Positions 38,336-46,238 of a DNA stretch of 64,000 nucleotides are shown here, in pieces. This DNA is from Stenotrophomonas beteli (GTDB lineage: Bacteria; Pseudomonadota; Gammaproteobacteria; Xanthomonadales; Xanthomonadaceae), in the NCBI RefSeq assembly GCF_001431665.1, contig NZ_LLXV01000039.1:1-64000 (forward strand), given 5' to 3'. Each line of letters starts with the position of its first letter. The first letter of the stretch is position 1. Position numbers and translations under genes: made by a program. Below the pieces are notes generated by a model. It was not told the origin of the DNA, made no database searches, and saw only the letters and a program-made list of their open reading frames with translations.

Positions 38336-38781
38336 GCGCTGGCCGCCTGCACGCGCAGCAGCGCCGCATCCATTGCATAGCGGTAGCCGTCGGCGCCGAA
38401 GCCGCAGATCACGCCCACCGCCTTGTCACTGAAGTAGCTGTGCTGGCGGAAGGGTTCGCGGGTATGCGGGTTGGACAGGTGGATCTCGATGAACGGCACC
38501 GCCACCGCCGCCAGCGCGTCGCGCAGGGCGACCGAGGTGTGGGTGAAGGCGGCGGGATTGATCAGGATGAAAGCGGTTCCGTCGTTGCGCGCGGCCTGCA
38601 CGCGGTCCACCAGTACATGCTCGGCATTGGACTGCAGGCTTTCCACAGCGTGCCCGGCGGCGGACGCCTGCGCGGCCAGAGCCTGGTCGATGTCGGCCAG
38701 CGTGGTGTGGCCGTAGACCTCCGGCTCGCGGGTGCCGAGCAGGTTGAGGTTGGGGCCGTGCAGGACCAGCAGCTTCGCCAT
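38332..38781 (-). CDS. aroQ: Type II 3-dehydroquinate dehydratase
   Basis: AroQ dehydrates 3-dehydroquinate to 3-dehydroshikimate in the shikimate pathway. The 149-residue dodecameric enzyme starts [20 protein letters not shown], containing the flexible-loop Arg and catalytic Tyr (EVYG, Tyr23). Further motifs are [20 protein letters not shown], the histidine segment [20 protein letters not shown] and [20 protein letters not shown]. It is first in the aroQ-lprI-accB-accC transcript; the aroQ-accBC linkage is common in proteobacteria. Confidence 0.97.
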   Translation of the reverse strand: MAKLLVLHGPNLNLLGTREPEVYGHTTLADIDQALAAQASAAGHAVESLQSNAEHVLVDRVQAARNDGTAFILINPAAFTHTSVALRDALAAVAVPFIEIHLSNPHTREPFRQHSYFSDKAVGVICGFGADGYRYAMDAALLRVQAASA

Positions 38782-39100
38782 GGGATCCGGAAGACGGGAA
38801 AGGGCGGCAGTCTGGCGGAAGCGGTGGATGCTGTCCAGTTCGGCGAAGTTTGCAGCGTTTCAATCGAGTGTTTGAAATTCGCGGAAGGGCTTGTGGCCGT
38901 ATGGCGGGCGCTGGATCAAGGCGCGCTGAATGCCGTGCTGGCCGGGGATGCGTGCACGTAGGCCGACGATGGCGGCAAGGCCGGGCGAGGGCTGATGCCG
39001 CAATGGCCCGCGAGGCGGTGAACCCACGCCATGCGTGGATGACGGGGTTCGGTGCGCAGCGAGCTACGCACCCGCCTGGAGCCCTCTGGGACCCGACGGC
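38782..39100. other. 319-base region without a gene; short palindrome at 39024
   Basis: No supported ORF is present. It should contain the aroQ promoter on the minus strand. A CCACGC-CAT-GCGTGG palindrome at 39024-39038 (in the context ACCCACGCCATGCGTGGAT) belongs to the dispersed family seen at 13061, 22279 and 32118, and lies on the downstream side of the dioxygenase gene. Confidence 0.55.
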
Positions 39101-39835
39101 TCAGGTCTCCAGCGGCACCGTCGGCACCACGTTCGGGAACACCTCTTCCAGCGGCTCCCGCTCGCCTGGCGCCAGCACCGGCCAGTTGTAGGCATTCACC
39201 GGCTGCGCGCGGTTCACCCACAACGCGTAATGCAGGTGATCGGCGCGGCCATCCCCGGTATTGGGGTGGATCAGGATGGTCAACCCCAGGCTGTTGAGCT
39301 GGAGCCACGGCATCAGCACCGGCAGCAGGTCGTTGGTGAAGCCGAAGTAGAACGAGGGGGTCACGTGCGGCCCGCGTGGTTCGAGGTTCCAGTTGCCCAG
39401 CTCCACCGGGAAGCGCTCGGCCGTCCAGCGCCGCAGCAGCGCGGCCTTCTCGAAGTTGTCCTCATCGAAGTAGATATGCGCGTGGTAGCTCTTGATGTCG
39501 GTGTAGGGGCGCGGCGTGCGGGGTAACGTGGCTTCGCCGGGGCGCACGCTGGCCGGGCGCGGGGTGGGTTCGTCCGCGGTAGCCTCGCCCCAGGGGCTGC
39601 GACCCTTGGGCGCCGGCGGCACGATGGCGCGGAAGCCGGGGCGAGCGGGCTCGGTGGTGTTCATGGCGGTGTCGCCATGGGGCGCTGCCGCGGCCGTCGA
39701 CGCACTGGCCAGGCCGCCGGCGGCCAAGCCGGCCGAGGCGATCAGGCGCCGCCGGCTGGGCGAGAGCAGGTCGGCCCACTGGGCGTCGTCGGCGTCGATG
39801 GCAACGCCGGTCGGGGAAGGCAGGTCAGCGTGCAT
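39101..39835 (-). CDS. DOPA 4,5-dioxygenase-like protein with Tat-type signal
   Basis: The C-terminal 130 residues match the small DOPA 4,5-dioxygenase family: SYHAHIYFDEDNFEKAALLR with the metal-binding His, PRGPHVTPSFYFGFTNDLL, and ILIHPNTGDGRADHLHYALW with further His residues. Ahead lies SPSRRRLIASAGLAAGGLAS plus ASTAAAAP, a good twin-arginine signal (SRRxL form), which is unusual since family members are mostly cytoplasmic. ATG 39835 has GGAG upstream; a second Met (39664, MNTTEPARP) would remove the signal. Export of a metal-loaded enzyme by Tat is plausible. The natural substrate, a catechol, is not known. Confidence 0.8.
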   Translation of the reverse strand: MHADLPSPTGVAIDADDAQWADLLSPSRRRLIASAGLAAGGLASASTAAAAPHGDTAMNTTEPARPGFRAIVPPAPKGRSPWGEATADEPTPRPASVRPGEATLPRTPRPYTDIKSYHAHIYFDEDNFEKAALLRRWTAERFPVELGNWNLEPRGPHVTPSFYFGFTNDLLPVLMPWLQLNSLGLTILIHPNTGDGRADHLHYALWVNRAQPVNAYNWPVLAPGEREPLEEVFPNVVPTVPLET

Positions 39836-40000
39836 GCAGGACTCCGTGGCGGCAGCGCGGGGGCGAGATGGCACGCTCGGGCAGGCCACCCGGTGGCGTC
39901 CAATAAGCAGGCGGCATCACCTCATGCAGGTTGCCGCCGGTGCCATTGAGTCCGGGCGCGGAGCGGGCTAGGGTGCCGGGGTACCGCCCCGGAGCCCGCC

Positions 40001-40828
40001 ATGTCCCTGTCCGATGCAGACACCCGGCGCAAGCGCGCGGCCTTCCGCCAGCTGCACGCTGAAGGCTGCTTCGTACTGCCCAATCCCTGGGACGTTGGCA
40101 GTGCACGCTATCTGCAGCGGCAGGGCTTCCTGGCCCTGGCAACCACCAGCGCCGGCTGCGCCTGGAGCGAAGGCCGGCCCGATGGCGCGGTTTCGCTGCC
40201 GGCCACGCTGGAGCACCTGCGGCTGATGGCCGCAGCGACCCCGCTGCCCTTGAATGCCGATTTCGGGGATGGCTTCGGCGCATCCCCGCCACAGGTGGCC
40301 GAGGCGGTGGCGGCGGCCATCGGCACCGGCATCGCCGCGCTGTCGATCGAGGATGCCAGCGGCGTGATCGACGCACCGCTGCGCCCGATCGATGATGCGG
40401 TGGCGCGCCTGCGTGCGGCACGCGCCGCCATTGATCAGGCCGGGGGCGAGGTGCTGCTGGTGGCACGTGCCGAGAACTTCTTCGTTGGCGTACCGGATCT
40501 GCACGACACGCTGCAGCGTCTGCGCGCCTATGCCGAGGCCGGTGCCGATGTGCTCTATGCGCCGGGCATCAGTTCGCCGGAACAGATCCGCGCGGTGGTT
40601 GCCGCGGCCGGATCCAGACCGGTGAACCTGCTGGTCGGTGGGCCTACCCCGCTCAACCTGCAGGACATCGCCGCACTCGGCGTGCGCCGGGTCAGCCTGG
40701 GCGGAGCACTGGCCCGCGCCGCGTGGGGAGGCTTGATGCAGGCCACCGGGCCGATCGTGCAGGACGGCCGTTTCGACGGCCTGCAACACGCGGCCCCGGG
40801 CGCGGCGTTGAACGCGCTGTTCCAGTAG
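40001..40828 (+). CDS. Isocitrate lyase/PEP mutase family enzyme
   Basis: The 275-residue TIM-barrel protein has family motifs RAAFRQLHAEGCFVLPNPWD, ATTSAGCAWSEGRPDG, the metal-binding PLNADFGDGFG at about residues 83-93 and AALSIEDASG. The catalytic KKCGH loop of true isocitrate and methylisocitrate lyases is absent, so it more likely acts in carbon-phosphorus or oxaloacetate chemistry, or is an uncharacterised lyase. The gene stands alone, divergent from the dioxygenase-like gene with 165 bases between; a link between them is not shown. Confidence 0.85.
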   Translation: MSLSDADTRRKRAAFRQLHAEGCFVLPNPWDVGSARYLQRQGFLALATTSAGCAWSEGRPDGAVSLPATLEHLRLMAAATPLPLNADFGDGFGASPPQVAEAVAAAIGTGIAALSIEDASGVIDAPLRPIDDAVARLRAARAAIDQAGGEVLLVARAENFFVGVPDLHDTLQRLRAYAEAGADVLYAPGISSPEQIRAVVAAAGSRPVNLLVGGPTPLNLQDIAALGVRRVSLGGALARAAWGGLMQATGPIVQDGRFDGLQHAAPGAALNALFQ

Positions 40829-40861
40829 GTCCACGCCCTGCGGGGATGGATCCGCCAGCGC

Positions 40862-41392
40862 CTACAGCGCTTCGATATGCCGCTCGGGCAGGAGGACACC
40901 GGCCTCGAGTGCGGGCAGCAGCTGGCGCAGCAGGCCCGGGTTGTCCTGCAGCCCGGACCCATCCAGATACGTCCAGCCCGGATCGCCAACGCGGCGCACC
41001 GCCACCATGAAGGTGGTGCTGCGGATCGCAGTTCCGCGCACCCGCATCAGTGAGTGCCGCGGCACGAAACACACTTCCTCCTCGCCGGCGGCATAGGTCC
41101 GGCCGGGGATGCCGACGTCCTCACTGACGATCTCCACGCCCGCGCTGCGCAGCTGGGCCGCCGCATTACCGGCGATCCGCGCGAAGGCTTCGTCGCCGCC
41201 AGCCAGCCGTTTCAGGCTGGGATGCGTGCGCGCGATCAGGAACCCCGCATCGCCACGGCTGAAGGCCGCCACCATCGCGCGCACCTCAGCACGCAGGGCT
41301 GCCGCATCATCGGGGCTGAGCTCGCCTGCGGTGGCAGGAGCGCCCGCGCACAGCAACACGGCCAGCATCGGGGCAAACAGGCGTCGGCGCAT
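40862..41392 (-). CDS. Periplasmic protein of unknown function
   Basis: The 176-residue product has a clear signal peptide (MRRRLFAPMLAVLLCAGAPATAGE, cleavage after TAG-like residues near 23). The mature part begins with a helical segment AALRAEVRAMVAAFSRGDAG and ARTHPSLKRLAGGDEAFARI, recalling the NTF2-like or DUF4440 fold, followed by strands EVCFVPRHSLMRVRGTAIRS and TFMVAVRRVGDPGWTYLDGS. ATG 41392 is chosen because the in-frame upstream extension has no signal character. Function not recognised. Confidence 0.72.
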   Translation of the reverse strand: MRRRLFAPMLAVLLCAGAPATAGELSPDDAAALRAEVRAMVAAFSRGDAGFLIARTHPSLKRLAGGDEAFARIAGNAAAQLRSAGVEIVSEDVGIPGRTYAAGEEEVCFVPRHSLMRVRGTAIRSTTFMVAVRRVGDPGWTYLDGSGLQDNPGLLRQLLPALEAGVLLPERHIEAL

Positions 41393-41478
41393 CGTCGGCG
41401 ATCTCCACGGGATGGGGCGCACTATACGGCGAACGCAAAAACAGCGTCCCATCGATGGCGCTGGTGATCCGGGCATTG

Positions 41479-41499
41479 TTACTTACTATTGGTAGGTAA
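41479..41499 (+). promoter_or_regulatory. Probable TetR-family operator
   Basis: The inverted repeat TTACTTAC-TATTG-GTAGGTAA (7 of 8 pairs) ends 20 bases before the quinone reductase start at 41520. Its AT-rich sequence stands out from the surrounding DNA and it has the size typical of TetR sites. The TetR-family gene two positions downstream is the natural candidate to bind it, giving an autoregulated operon. Confidence 0.65.
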
Positions 41500-41519
41500 T
41501 GATTCCTGGAGATTCGCCC

Positions 41520-42116
41520 ATGCACAGCCTCATTGTCACCACCCACCCGGAACCCGGATCGCTCACCCATGCCATCGCCCGGCGCATCGGCGATGCCCTC
41601 CGGGCCGCCGACGCCGGCAACACCGTGACCCACGCCGACCTGGTGGCCGAAGGCTTCGACCCGCGTTTCAACCGCGAGGACCAGGCGCTGTTCCGCGGCA
41701 CCGGTGCGGTGCCGGCCGATGTTGCCGCCGAGCACGCGCGGCTGGACCGGGCCGATACGCTGGTGCTGGTCTATCCGCTGTACTGGTGGTCGTTCCCTGC
41801 GTTGTTGAAGGGATGGATCGACCGCGTGTTCACCCAGGGCTGGGCCTACCAGGACGGCGCCGACGGCAAGGTACAGAAGAAGCTGCAGCGGTTGGGCGTG
41901 CATCTGGTCGGCGTCGGCGGCGCTGGCGCGGAGATGATCGAACGGCGTGGCTATGGCGCGGCGATGAAGACCCAGATCGACATGGGCATCTTCGACTACT
42001 GCGGCGCGCGCGTGCTGTCGTCCGACCTGCTGCTCGATGCCGATAGCGGTGCGGCCGCCGCGCATCTGCAGACCGCGGTGGAAATCGGCCGTAAAATCGC
42101 TACTCCGATGCGCTGA
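41520..42116 (+). CDS. NAD(P)H quinone oxidoreductase (NQO1/KefF/MdaB-type flavodoxin fold)
   Basis: The 198-residue flavoprotein has the FMN/FAD phosphate-binding start HSLIVTTHPEPGSLTHAIAR, the DLVAEGFDPRFNREDQALFR segment, LVLVYPLYWWSFPALLKGWI (residues 81-100, highly typical), and DRVFTQGWAYQDG. Such enzymes reduce quinones by two electrons and protect against electrophiles. ATG 41520 has CTGGAG upstream. It is followed after 16 bases by a TetR-family gene, a frequent pairing for drug- or quinone-induced reductases. Confidence 0.9.
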   Translation: MHSLIVTTHPEPGSLTHAIARRIGDALRAADAGNTVTHADLVAEGFDPRFNREDQALFRGTGAVPADVAAEHARLDRADTLVLVYPLYWWSFPALLKGWIDRVFTQGWAYQDGADGKVQKKLQRLGVHLVGVGGAGAEMIERRGYGAAMKTQIDMGIFDYCGARVLSSDLLLDADSGAAAAHLQTAVEIGRKIATPMR

Positions 42117-42132
42117 CCGCCGTGCTCCACCG

Positions 42133-42726
42133 ATGCCTGCCAACGCCGCACCCACGCGCCGCCGATTGACCCGCGAGCAACGCGCCCGCCAGTTGCTGGA
42201 CGTGGCCTGGGCGCTGGTCGGCGACGAAGGCACCGATGCGCTGACGCTGGGCCGGCTGGCCGAGGCGGCGGGTGTGACCAAGCCGGTGGCCTACGATCAC
42301 TTCGTGACCCGTAACGGGCTGCTGGCCGCGCTCTACGATGACTACGACGGCCGCCAGACGCGCGTCTTCAACGAGCGCATCGGCCGCGCCAGGGCGCAGC
42401 TGGCCGATCGTGCGGCGGCCATCGCCTCCGGCTACATCGACTGCATCCTCAGCCAGGGCAGTGAAGTGCAGGGCATTCTTGCCGCGTTGGTCGGTGCACC
42501 TGAACTGCACGAGGTGCGGCGGCGCTACCAGCAGGATTTCATCGACAACTGCGATACCTGGTTGGGCCCATTTGCGGCCAATGGCACGGTTCCGCTGGCC
42601 GGACGCTGGGCGATTCTTGGTGCGGCCGAAGCCCTGTCCGAAGCCGTGGCGGCAGGCGCGCTGGACAAGGCCGGCGCCGAGGCCGAGCTGCAGCGCTTGA
42701 TCGTGGCGACGGTCAAGCGACGCTGA
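42133..42726 (+). CDS. TetR-family transcriptional regulator
   Basis: The 197-residue repressor has an N-terminal TetR helix-turn-helix: LTREQRARQLLDVAWALVGD, then TDALTLGRLAEAAGVTKPVA and YDHFVTRNGLLAALYDDYDG (about residues 13-75), and a helical ligand-binding C-terminal half. It is cotranscribed with the quinone reductase and probably represses the pair through the dyad at 41479-41499. The inducing ligand is likely a quinone or similar electrophile, by inference. Confidence 0.92.
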   Translation: MPANAAPTRRRLTREQRARQLLDVAWALVGDEGTDALTLGRLAEAAGVTKPVAYDHFVTRNGLLAALYDDYDGRQTRVFNERIGRARAQLADRAAAIASGYIDCILSQGSEVQGILAALVGAPELHEVRRRYQQDFIDNCDTWLGPFAANGTVPLAGRWAILGAAEALSEAVAAGALDKAGAEAELQRLIVATVKRR

Positions 42727-42731
42727 TCCGC

Positions 42732-43676
42732 TCAGGCGTTGGTGTTGGCGGTGGTGCCGGCCAGCGCCGCAAAGCCGGCGGCCAGCCGCTCGCGCACAAG
42801 GGCATCGCGTACGTCGCGGCTTTCTGCGCCCAGCACCACGGTGATCAGGCGTACCGGCGGGCTCCGCCCGGGCACAGCCCGGCATGCGGTGGCGGCCAGG
42901 CAGAAGCCAGCGGCCTGGGTGTAGCCGGTCTTCAATCCATCCACGCCGTCTTCGCCAAGCAGGGCGTTCTGGTTGTTGCGGCTGAAGCGGCCATGCGCGA
43001 ACGTGCGCTGCGCGGTGATTGCCAGGATCTGCGGATGGTCATTCAGCAGGCAGGCGGCGAGTACCGCGATGTCGCGCGCGCTGGAGGCATGGTGCGGGGT
43101 GGTGATGCCGGAGACGCTGGCGAACCACGTGCTGCGCAGGCCAAGCTGGCGCGCGTGCCGGTTCATGCGGTCCAGGAACGCAGGCTGTGATCCGTCCAGA
43201 TGGCGTGCGATGGCCAGCGCCGCATCATTGCCGGAGACGATCATCAACCCTTCCAGCAGGCGAGCCAGGCTGAGCGTTTCGCCGGGCACCAGGCCCATGC
43301 GCGTTTCATCATCGGCCACCGCATGTACATCTTCGGCGGCGATGGTGACCGCCTGGTCCCACGCGCCACCGTTCTCTTCGACGCATTCGTAAGCGGCGTA
43401 GGCGGTCATCAGCTTGGTCAGCGAGGCCGGTTGCCGCGCGATGCCCGCGTTGTGCTCGTGGACCACCGCGAAGGTTGCCGCTTCCAGGGTGATGGACGAG
43501 ACCGGTAGGTGGGCAGGCGCAGGAGCGGGCATGGTGGCGGTGATGACAGCGACAGGCAGCAAGGATAGTCCGCAGCGGCTGCATGAAGCCGCACTGCCAA
43601 AGCGCTGCAGCGCCCACGGTAACGCCCGGTTGCGCCCGGGCCGCAGTGGAGGCAGCCTGCGCACATGCAATCGCAT
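42732..43676 (-). CDS. D-alanyl-D-alanine carboxypeptidase (PBP5/6 family, short form)
   Basis: This penicillin-binding protein trims terminal D-Ala from peptidoglycan stem peptides. The SxxK catalytic motif lies in RQPASLTKLMTAYAAYE, the SxN motif in LMIVSGNDAALAIARHLDG, and KTG in VDGLKTGYTQAAGFC. An N-terminal signal region (CGLSLLPVAVITATMPAPAP) follows an Arg-rich start. The 314-residue form ends soon after the catalytic domain, lacking the C-terminal beta domain and amphipathic anchor of E. coli PBP5, so it may be soluble in the periplasm. The true start is uncertain; at 43676 it would overlap the divergent gene at 43665 by 12 bases. Confidence 0.87.
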   Translation of the reverse strand: MRLHVRRLPPLRPGRNRALPWALQRFGSAASCSRCGLSLLPVAVITATMPAPAPAHLPVSSITLEAATFAVVHEHNAGIARQPASLTKLMTAYAAYECVEENGGAWDQAVTIAAEDVHAVADDETRMGLVPGETLSLARLLEGLMIVSGNDAALAIARHLDGSQPAFLDRMNRHARQLGLRSTWFASVSGITTPHHASSARDIAVLAACLLNDHPQILAITAQRTFAHGRFSRNNQNALLGEDGVDGLKTGYTQAAGFCLAATACRAVPGRSPPVRLITVVLGAESRDVRDALVRERLAAGFAALAGTTANTNA

Positions 43677-44231
43677 ATCCGCATCGACGGTCGTGTCTTC
43701 GCCTACGTCTTCCCCTGTGCGTGGGAGGACTACGCGAAGATCGGCTTTTCACGCGATCCGCTCGGGCGCATCAGCGCATTGCACCGGCGCTGGTTCGAGT
43801 TCTTCGACCTTGATGCCGGCGCGCTGGTGGAAGCGGAGAGCGAGCGCGATGCGCGTGATCTGGAACTGCAGCTGCGTTCGCCGTTCAAGGCGCACCGCGC
43901 GCCGGCGCCGATGACGGTCCAGGACAAGGCCGGAGGTCGCACCGAATGGGTACGTGGTGCCAACCAGGCGCTGTCGCTCGCGGTTGATGCGTTGGGCGCA
44001 CACGGCTATCGCTGTTTCCAGCTCAAGGCATGGCTGCAGGCCGCACTGCGCCTGCGCATGGACCGGCTGCACGACTGGGCGGCGGTGCAGCTTCCGCAAG
44101 AGGATGGCCTGCGCATGCCCGGTGGCCCCGGCGAGCGCGTGCTGCGTGACACCCTCGACGGTTGCCGGGCGCTGGATATCGACCCAATGCCATGGCTGCC
44201 TGAACACGTCCAGCGTTGGTATGCAGGTTGA
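43665..44231 (+). CDS. Unknown protein with GIY-YIG/T5orf172-like N-terminus
   Basis: The 188-residue protein begins RIDGRVFAYVFPCAWEDYAK followed by IGFSRDPLGRISALHRRW. This resembles the T5orf172/MUG113 branch of the GIY-YIG fold, where KIGxSxDPxxRLxxL is typical, and EAESERDARDLELQLRSPFK could be its continuing helix. The C-terminal half (LSLAVDALGAHGYRCFQLKA) is not recognised. Nuclease activity is uncertain. The gene is divergent from the carboxypeptidase gene with overlapping start regions. Confidence 0.65.
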   Translation: MQSHIRIDGRVFAYVFPCAWEDYAKIGFSRDPLGRISALHRRWFEFFDLDAGALVEAESERDARDLELQLRSPFKAHRAPAPMTVQDKAGGRTEWVRGANQALSLAVDALGAHGYRCFQLKAWLQAALRLRMDRLHDWAAVQLPQEDGLRMPGGPGERVLRDTLDGCRALDIDPMPWLPEHVQRWYAG

Positions 44232-44238
44232 GCCGTGT

Positions 44239-44382
44239 TCAACGGGCATGCGGTTGCTGAACCGGCGCGGCCGGTTGCGGCGCACCCGTGGGGGAGCCGG
44301 TGGACGGGCAGGCCAGCTGCCGGGCCAGTTCGGCGCTGACGATATGGCCGTGCAGGAACAACAGGCTGCCGAAGATGTTCAT
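44239..44382 (-). CDS. Small 47-residue ORF
   Basis: ATG 44382 (MNIFGSLLFLHGHIVSAELA) is preceded by a good ribosome-binding site TGGAGG nine bases upstream. The peptide has a hydrophobic N-terminal half (NIFGSLLFLHGHIV) and a Pro/Ala/Gln tail ending PVQQPHAR. It is divergent from the LysR-family gene, the usual place for a LysR target. No family is recognised, so it may be a real small protein or a leader peptide. Confidence 0.5.
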   Translation of the reverse strand: MNIFGSLLFLHGHIVSAELARQLACPSTGSPTGAPQPAAPVQQPHAR

Positions 44383-44480
44383 GAGCGTGCCTCCACTTGA
44401 GTGGATTGCACGATACGGGCAGCATGGACAGGCAAAAAGCGACATTTCCGCAAGCATGCCTTGAGAGGAATTCAAGCCTG

Positions 44481-45380
44481 ATGTCCCGCCCGCCCCTTCA
44501 TGCCCTGCAGGGTTTCGTGGCCGCCGCGCGGCTGGGCAACCTGTCACGCGCAGCGGCGTCGATGAACCTGACCGTCAGTGCGCTCAGCCATCAGATGCGC
44601 CAGCTGGAAGAGCGGCTGGGGCAGCCGCTGCTGGTCCGCCAGCCGCGCGGCGTCACCCTCACCCTGGAAGGGCAGCGCCTGCTCGACCAGGTCGGCCCGC
44701 ATCTGGATGCGATCAACGAGGCGTTCCAGCCTTATGCCGCACGCGCCGAGCACGTGCTGACGATCAGCGCGGTGCCGTCGATGGCGTCGGCGTGGCTGGT
44801 GCCGCGCCTGGGGCATTTCGTGGCCGCACATCCGCAGATCGAGATCAACCTGCAGTCCAGCGAACGCCTGGTGGATTTCGATCGCCAGCGCCAGTTCGAT
44901 GCCGCGCTGCGGCTGGGCAGCGGCACCTGGCCGGGGCTGGTGGTGGAGCCGCTGTTCGATGAGTGGCTGCTGCCGATGGCCAGCCCGGCCCTGATCGAGC
45001 GCATGGGCGGCATCGATAATGTCCCGCTCACGCAATGGCCGTTGCTGGGTGATCCCGACGGTGCCTGGGGCGCCTGGTTCGCCTTGAGCGGGCAGAACCC
45101 GCCACCCCGCTACGTGGCGGTGCTGGATGATTCGGAGGCGCATCACCGGGCTGCGCTGGATGGCGTGGGCGTCGCCTTGGGCCGGGTCACGCGCGCGCGC
45201 CTGCTGCTCGACTCCGGCCAGCTGGTCGCGCTGTCCCAGCAGCGCCTGAAGACCGATTGGCCGCACTGGCTGGTGTACCCGCCACGCTCGGCCCACCACC
45301 GTGGTTTCCTTGCCTTCCGCGATTGGCTGCACGCGCAGGCGGCCGAGCATGTGCGGCATATGGCCGGCGCGCATCTGTAG
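44481..45380 (+). CDS. LysR-family transcriptional regulator (GcvA-like)
   Basis: The 299-residue regulator has the N-terminal winged HTH LHALQGFVAAARLGNLSRAA, then NLTVSALSHQMRQLEERLGQ and RGVTLTLEGQRLLDQV (residues 6-70), and a C-terminal substrate-binding domain (TISAVPSMASAWLVPRLGHF is typical of the GcvA group). ATG 44481 follows AGAGGAAT. It is divergent from a 47-residue ORF, its most likely target. Its TAG stop codon forms the last three bases of the GTAG head of a REP element. Confidence 0.9.
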   Translation: MSRPPLHALQGFVAAARLGNLSRAAASMNLTVSALSHQMRQLEERLGQPLLVRQPRGVTLTLEGQRLLDQVGPHLDAINEAFQPYAARAEHVLTISAVPSMASAWLVPRLGHFVAAHPQIEINLQSSERLVDFDRQRQFDAALRLGSGTWPGLVVEPLFDEWLLPMASPALIERMGGIDNVPLTQWPLLGDPDGAWGAWFALSGQNPPPRYVAVLDDSEAHHRAALDGVGVALGRVTRARLLLDSGQLVALSQQRLKTDWPHWLVYPPRSAHHRGFLAFRDWLHAQAAEHVRHMAGAHL

Positions 45381-45436
45381 CGTCGAGCCATGCTCGACTG
45401 GCCCTTCGCAGGAGCAGTCAAGCATGGCTCGACTAC
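45377..45436. repeat. Inverted REP pair whose GTAG heads provide two stop codons
   Basis: The direct element 45377-45400 (GTAG head, core CGTCGAGC-CA-TGCTCGACTG) supplies TAG (45378-45380) as the stop of the LysR gene. The inverted element 45415-45436 (tail CTAC at 45433-45436) supplies TAG on the minus strand (45433-45435) as the stop of the convergent solute-binding gene. Thus the whole intergenic space of the two genes is the REP pair. Confidence 0.92.
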
Positions 45437-46155
45437 ACGCATCGGACCAGGGTGACCGCCTGGCCGGCACGGGCGAACGCTTCGCCCAGCAACGGGCCTG
45501 CCTTGATCGCCTCAACTTCCTCGAACAGCGCCCGCAATGCCTCGGCCGGGCGCGAGGCCGGTGCCGCGACCGCCTGCCGGATCGCGGTGAAACGATCGGC
45601 CAGCACGCGGTGGCCGGGATGCGCCTGCGCCCAGGCCGCCAGTGGCTGACGTACCCCGGCCGCGGCATCCAGGTGCTGCTGGTCAAACAGAGTGATGGCC
45701 GCTGCTGAAGTCGCCGCGCGCTCGATCACGGCATGCCGCAGTTCGCGGCTGAGGAACAGGTCGTAGGCCGCGCCCCGACCCACCGCGATGCGCATGCCGT
45801 CGCAGTCGAGATCGGCAACCCGCTGTGCCGGGCTGTCCTCGCGCACCAGGTAGGTACCCTCGATTTCCACGTACGGCGCACTGAAGGCGATGCGGTCGGC
45901 GCGTGCCGGATCGATGGCCAGGAAGGCCAGATCCCAGCCGTCCTGCGCCGCTGCGGCGACCACCGAGGCCGCGGCGTCGTGGCAGGTGAAACGTGCCTGC
46001 ACGCCCATCCGCTGTGCCAGGGCCGTCGCCAGTTCCAGCGAAGGCCCACGCGGGGCACGTGCATCGCCTTGTGCCAGTACCGGATTGCCCAGGTTGATCG
46101 CCACGCGCAGGAAGCCCTGCGGTGCCAAGGCACTTCGATGATCGGCCAGGGACAT
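45433..46155 (-). CDS. Solute-binding (SBP_bac_3) domain protein without signal peptide
   Basis: The 240-residue protein is a type-3 periplasmic amino-acid-binding fold: QGFLRVAINLGNPVLAQGDA, GPSLELATALAQRMGVQARF, DLAFLAIDPARADRIAFSAP and YVEIEGTYLVREDSPAQRVA. It begins MSLADHRSALAPQG with no signal peptide or lipobox, and no ABC permease or ATPase is nearby. It may act in the cytoplasm as a binding or enzyme-like protein, or the signal may have been lost. Its stop codon comes from a REP head. Confidence 0.82.
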   Translation of the reverse strand: MSLADHRSALAPQGFLRVAINLGNPVLAQGDARAPRGPSLELATALAQRMGVQARFTCHDAAASVVAAAAQDGWDLAFLAIDPARADRIAFSAPYVEIEGTYLVREDSPAQRVADLDCDGMRIAVGRGAAYDLFLSRELRHAVIERAATSAAAITLFDQQHLDAAAGVRQPLAAWAQAHPGHRVLADRFTAIRQAVAAPASRPAEALRALFEEVEAIKAGPLLGEAFARAGQAVTLVRCV

Positions 46156-46238
46156 GCAGGGCTCCGCAGGGAAAAGGGCGGTCCAGCATGCCAGTGCTGC
46201 CCTGCAAGGCCGTGTCAGTATCCGGTTATCCTGCGGAC

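Noticed and set aside
38881..38961. Short plus-strand peptide upstream of aroQ as a small gene
   Set aside because: No start codon with a ribosome-binding site is in frame; it is the tail of an antisense frame through aroQ.
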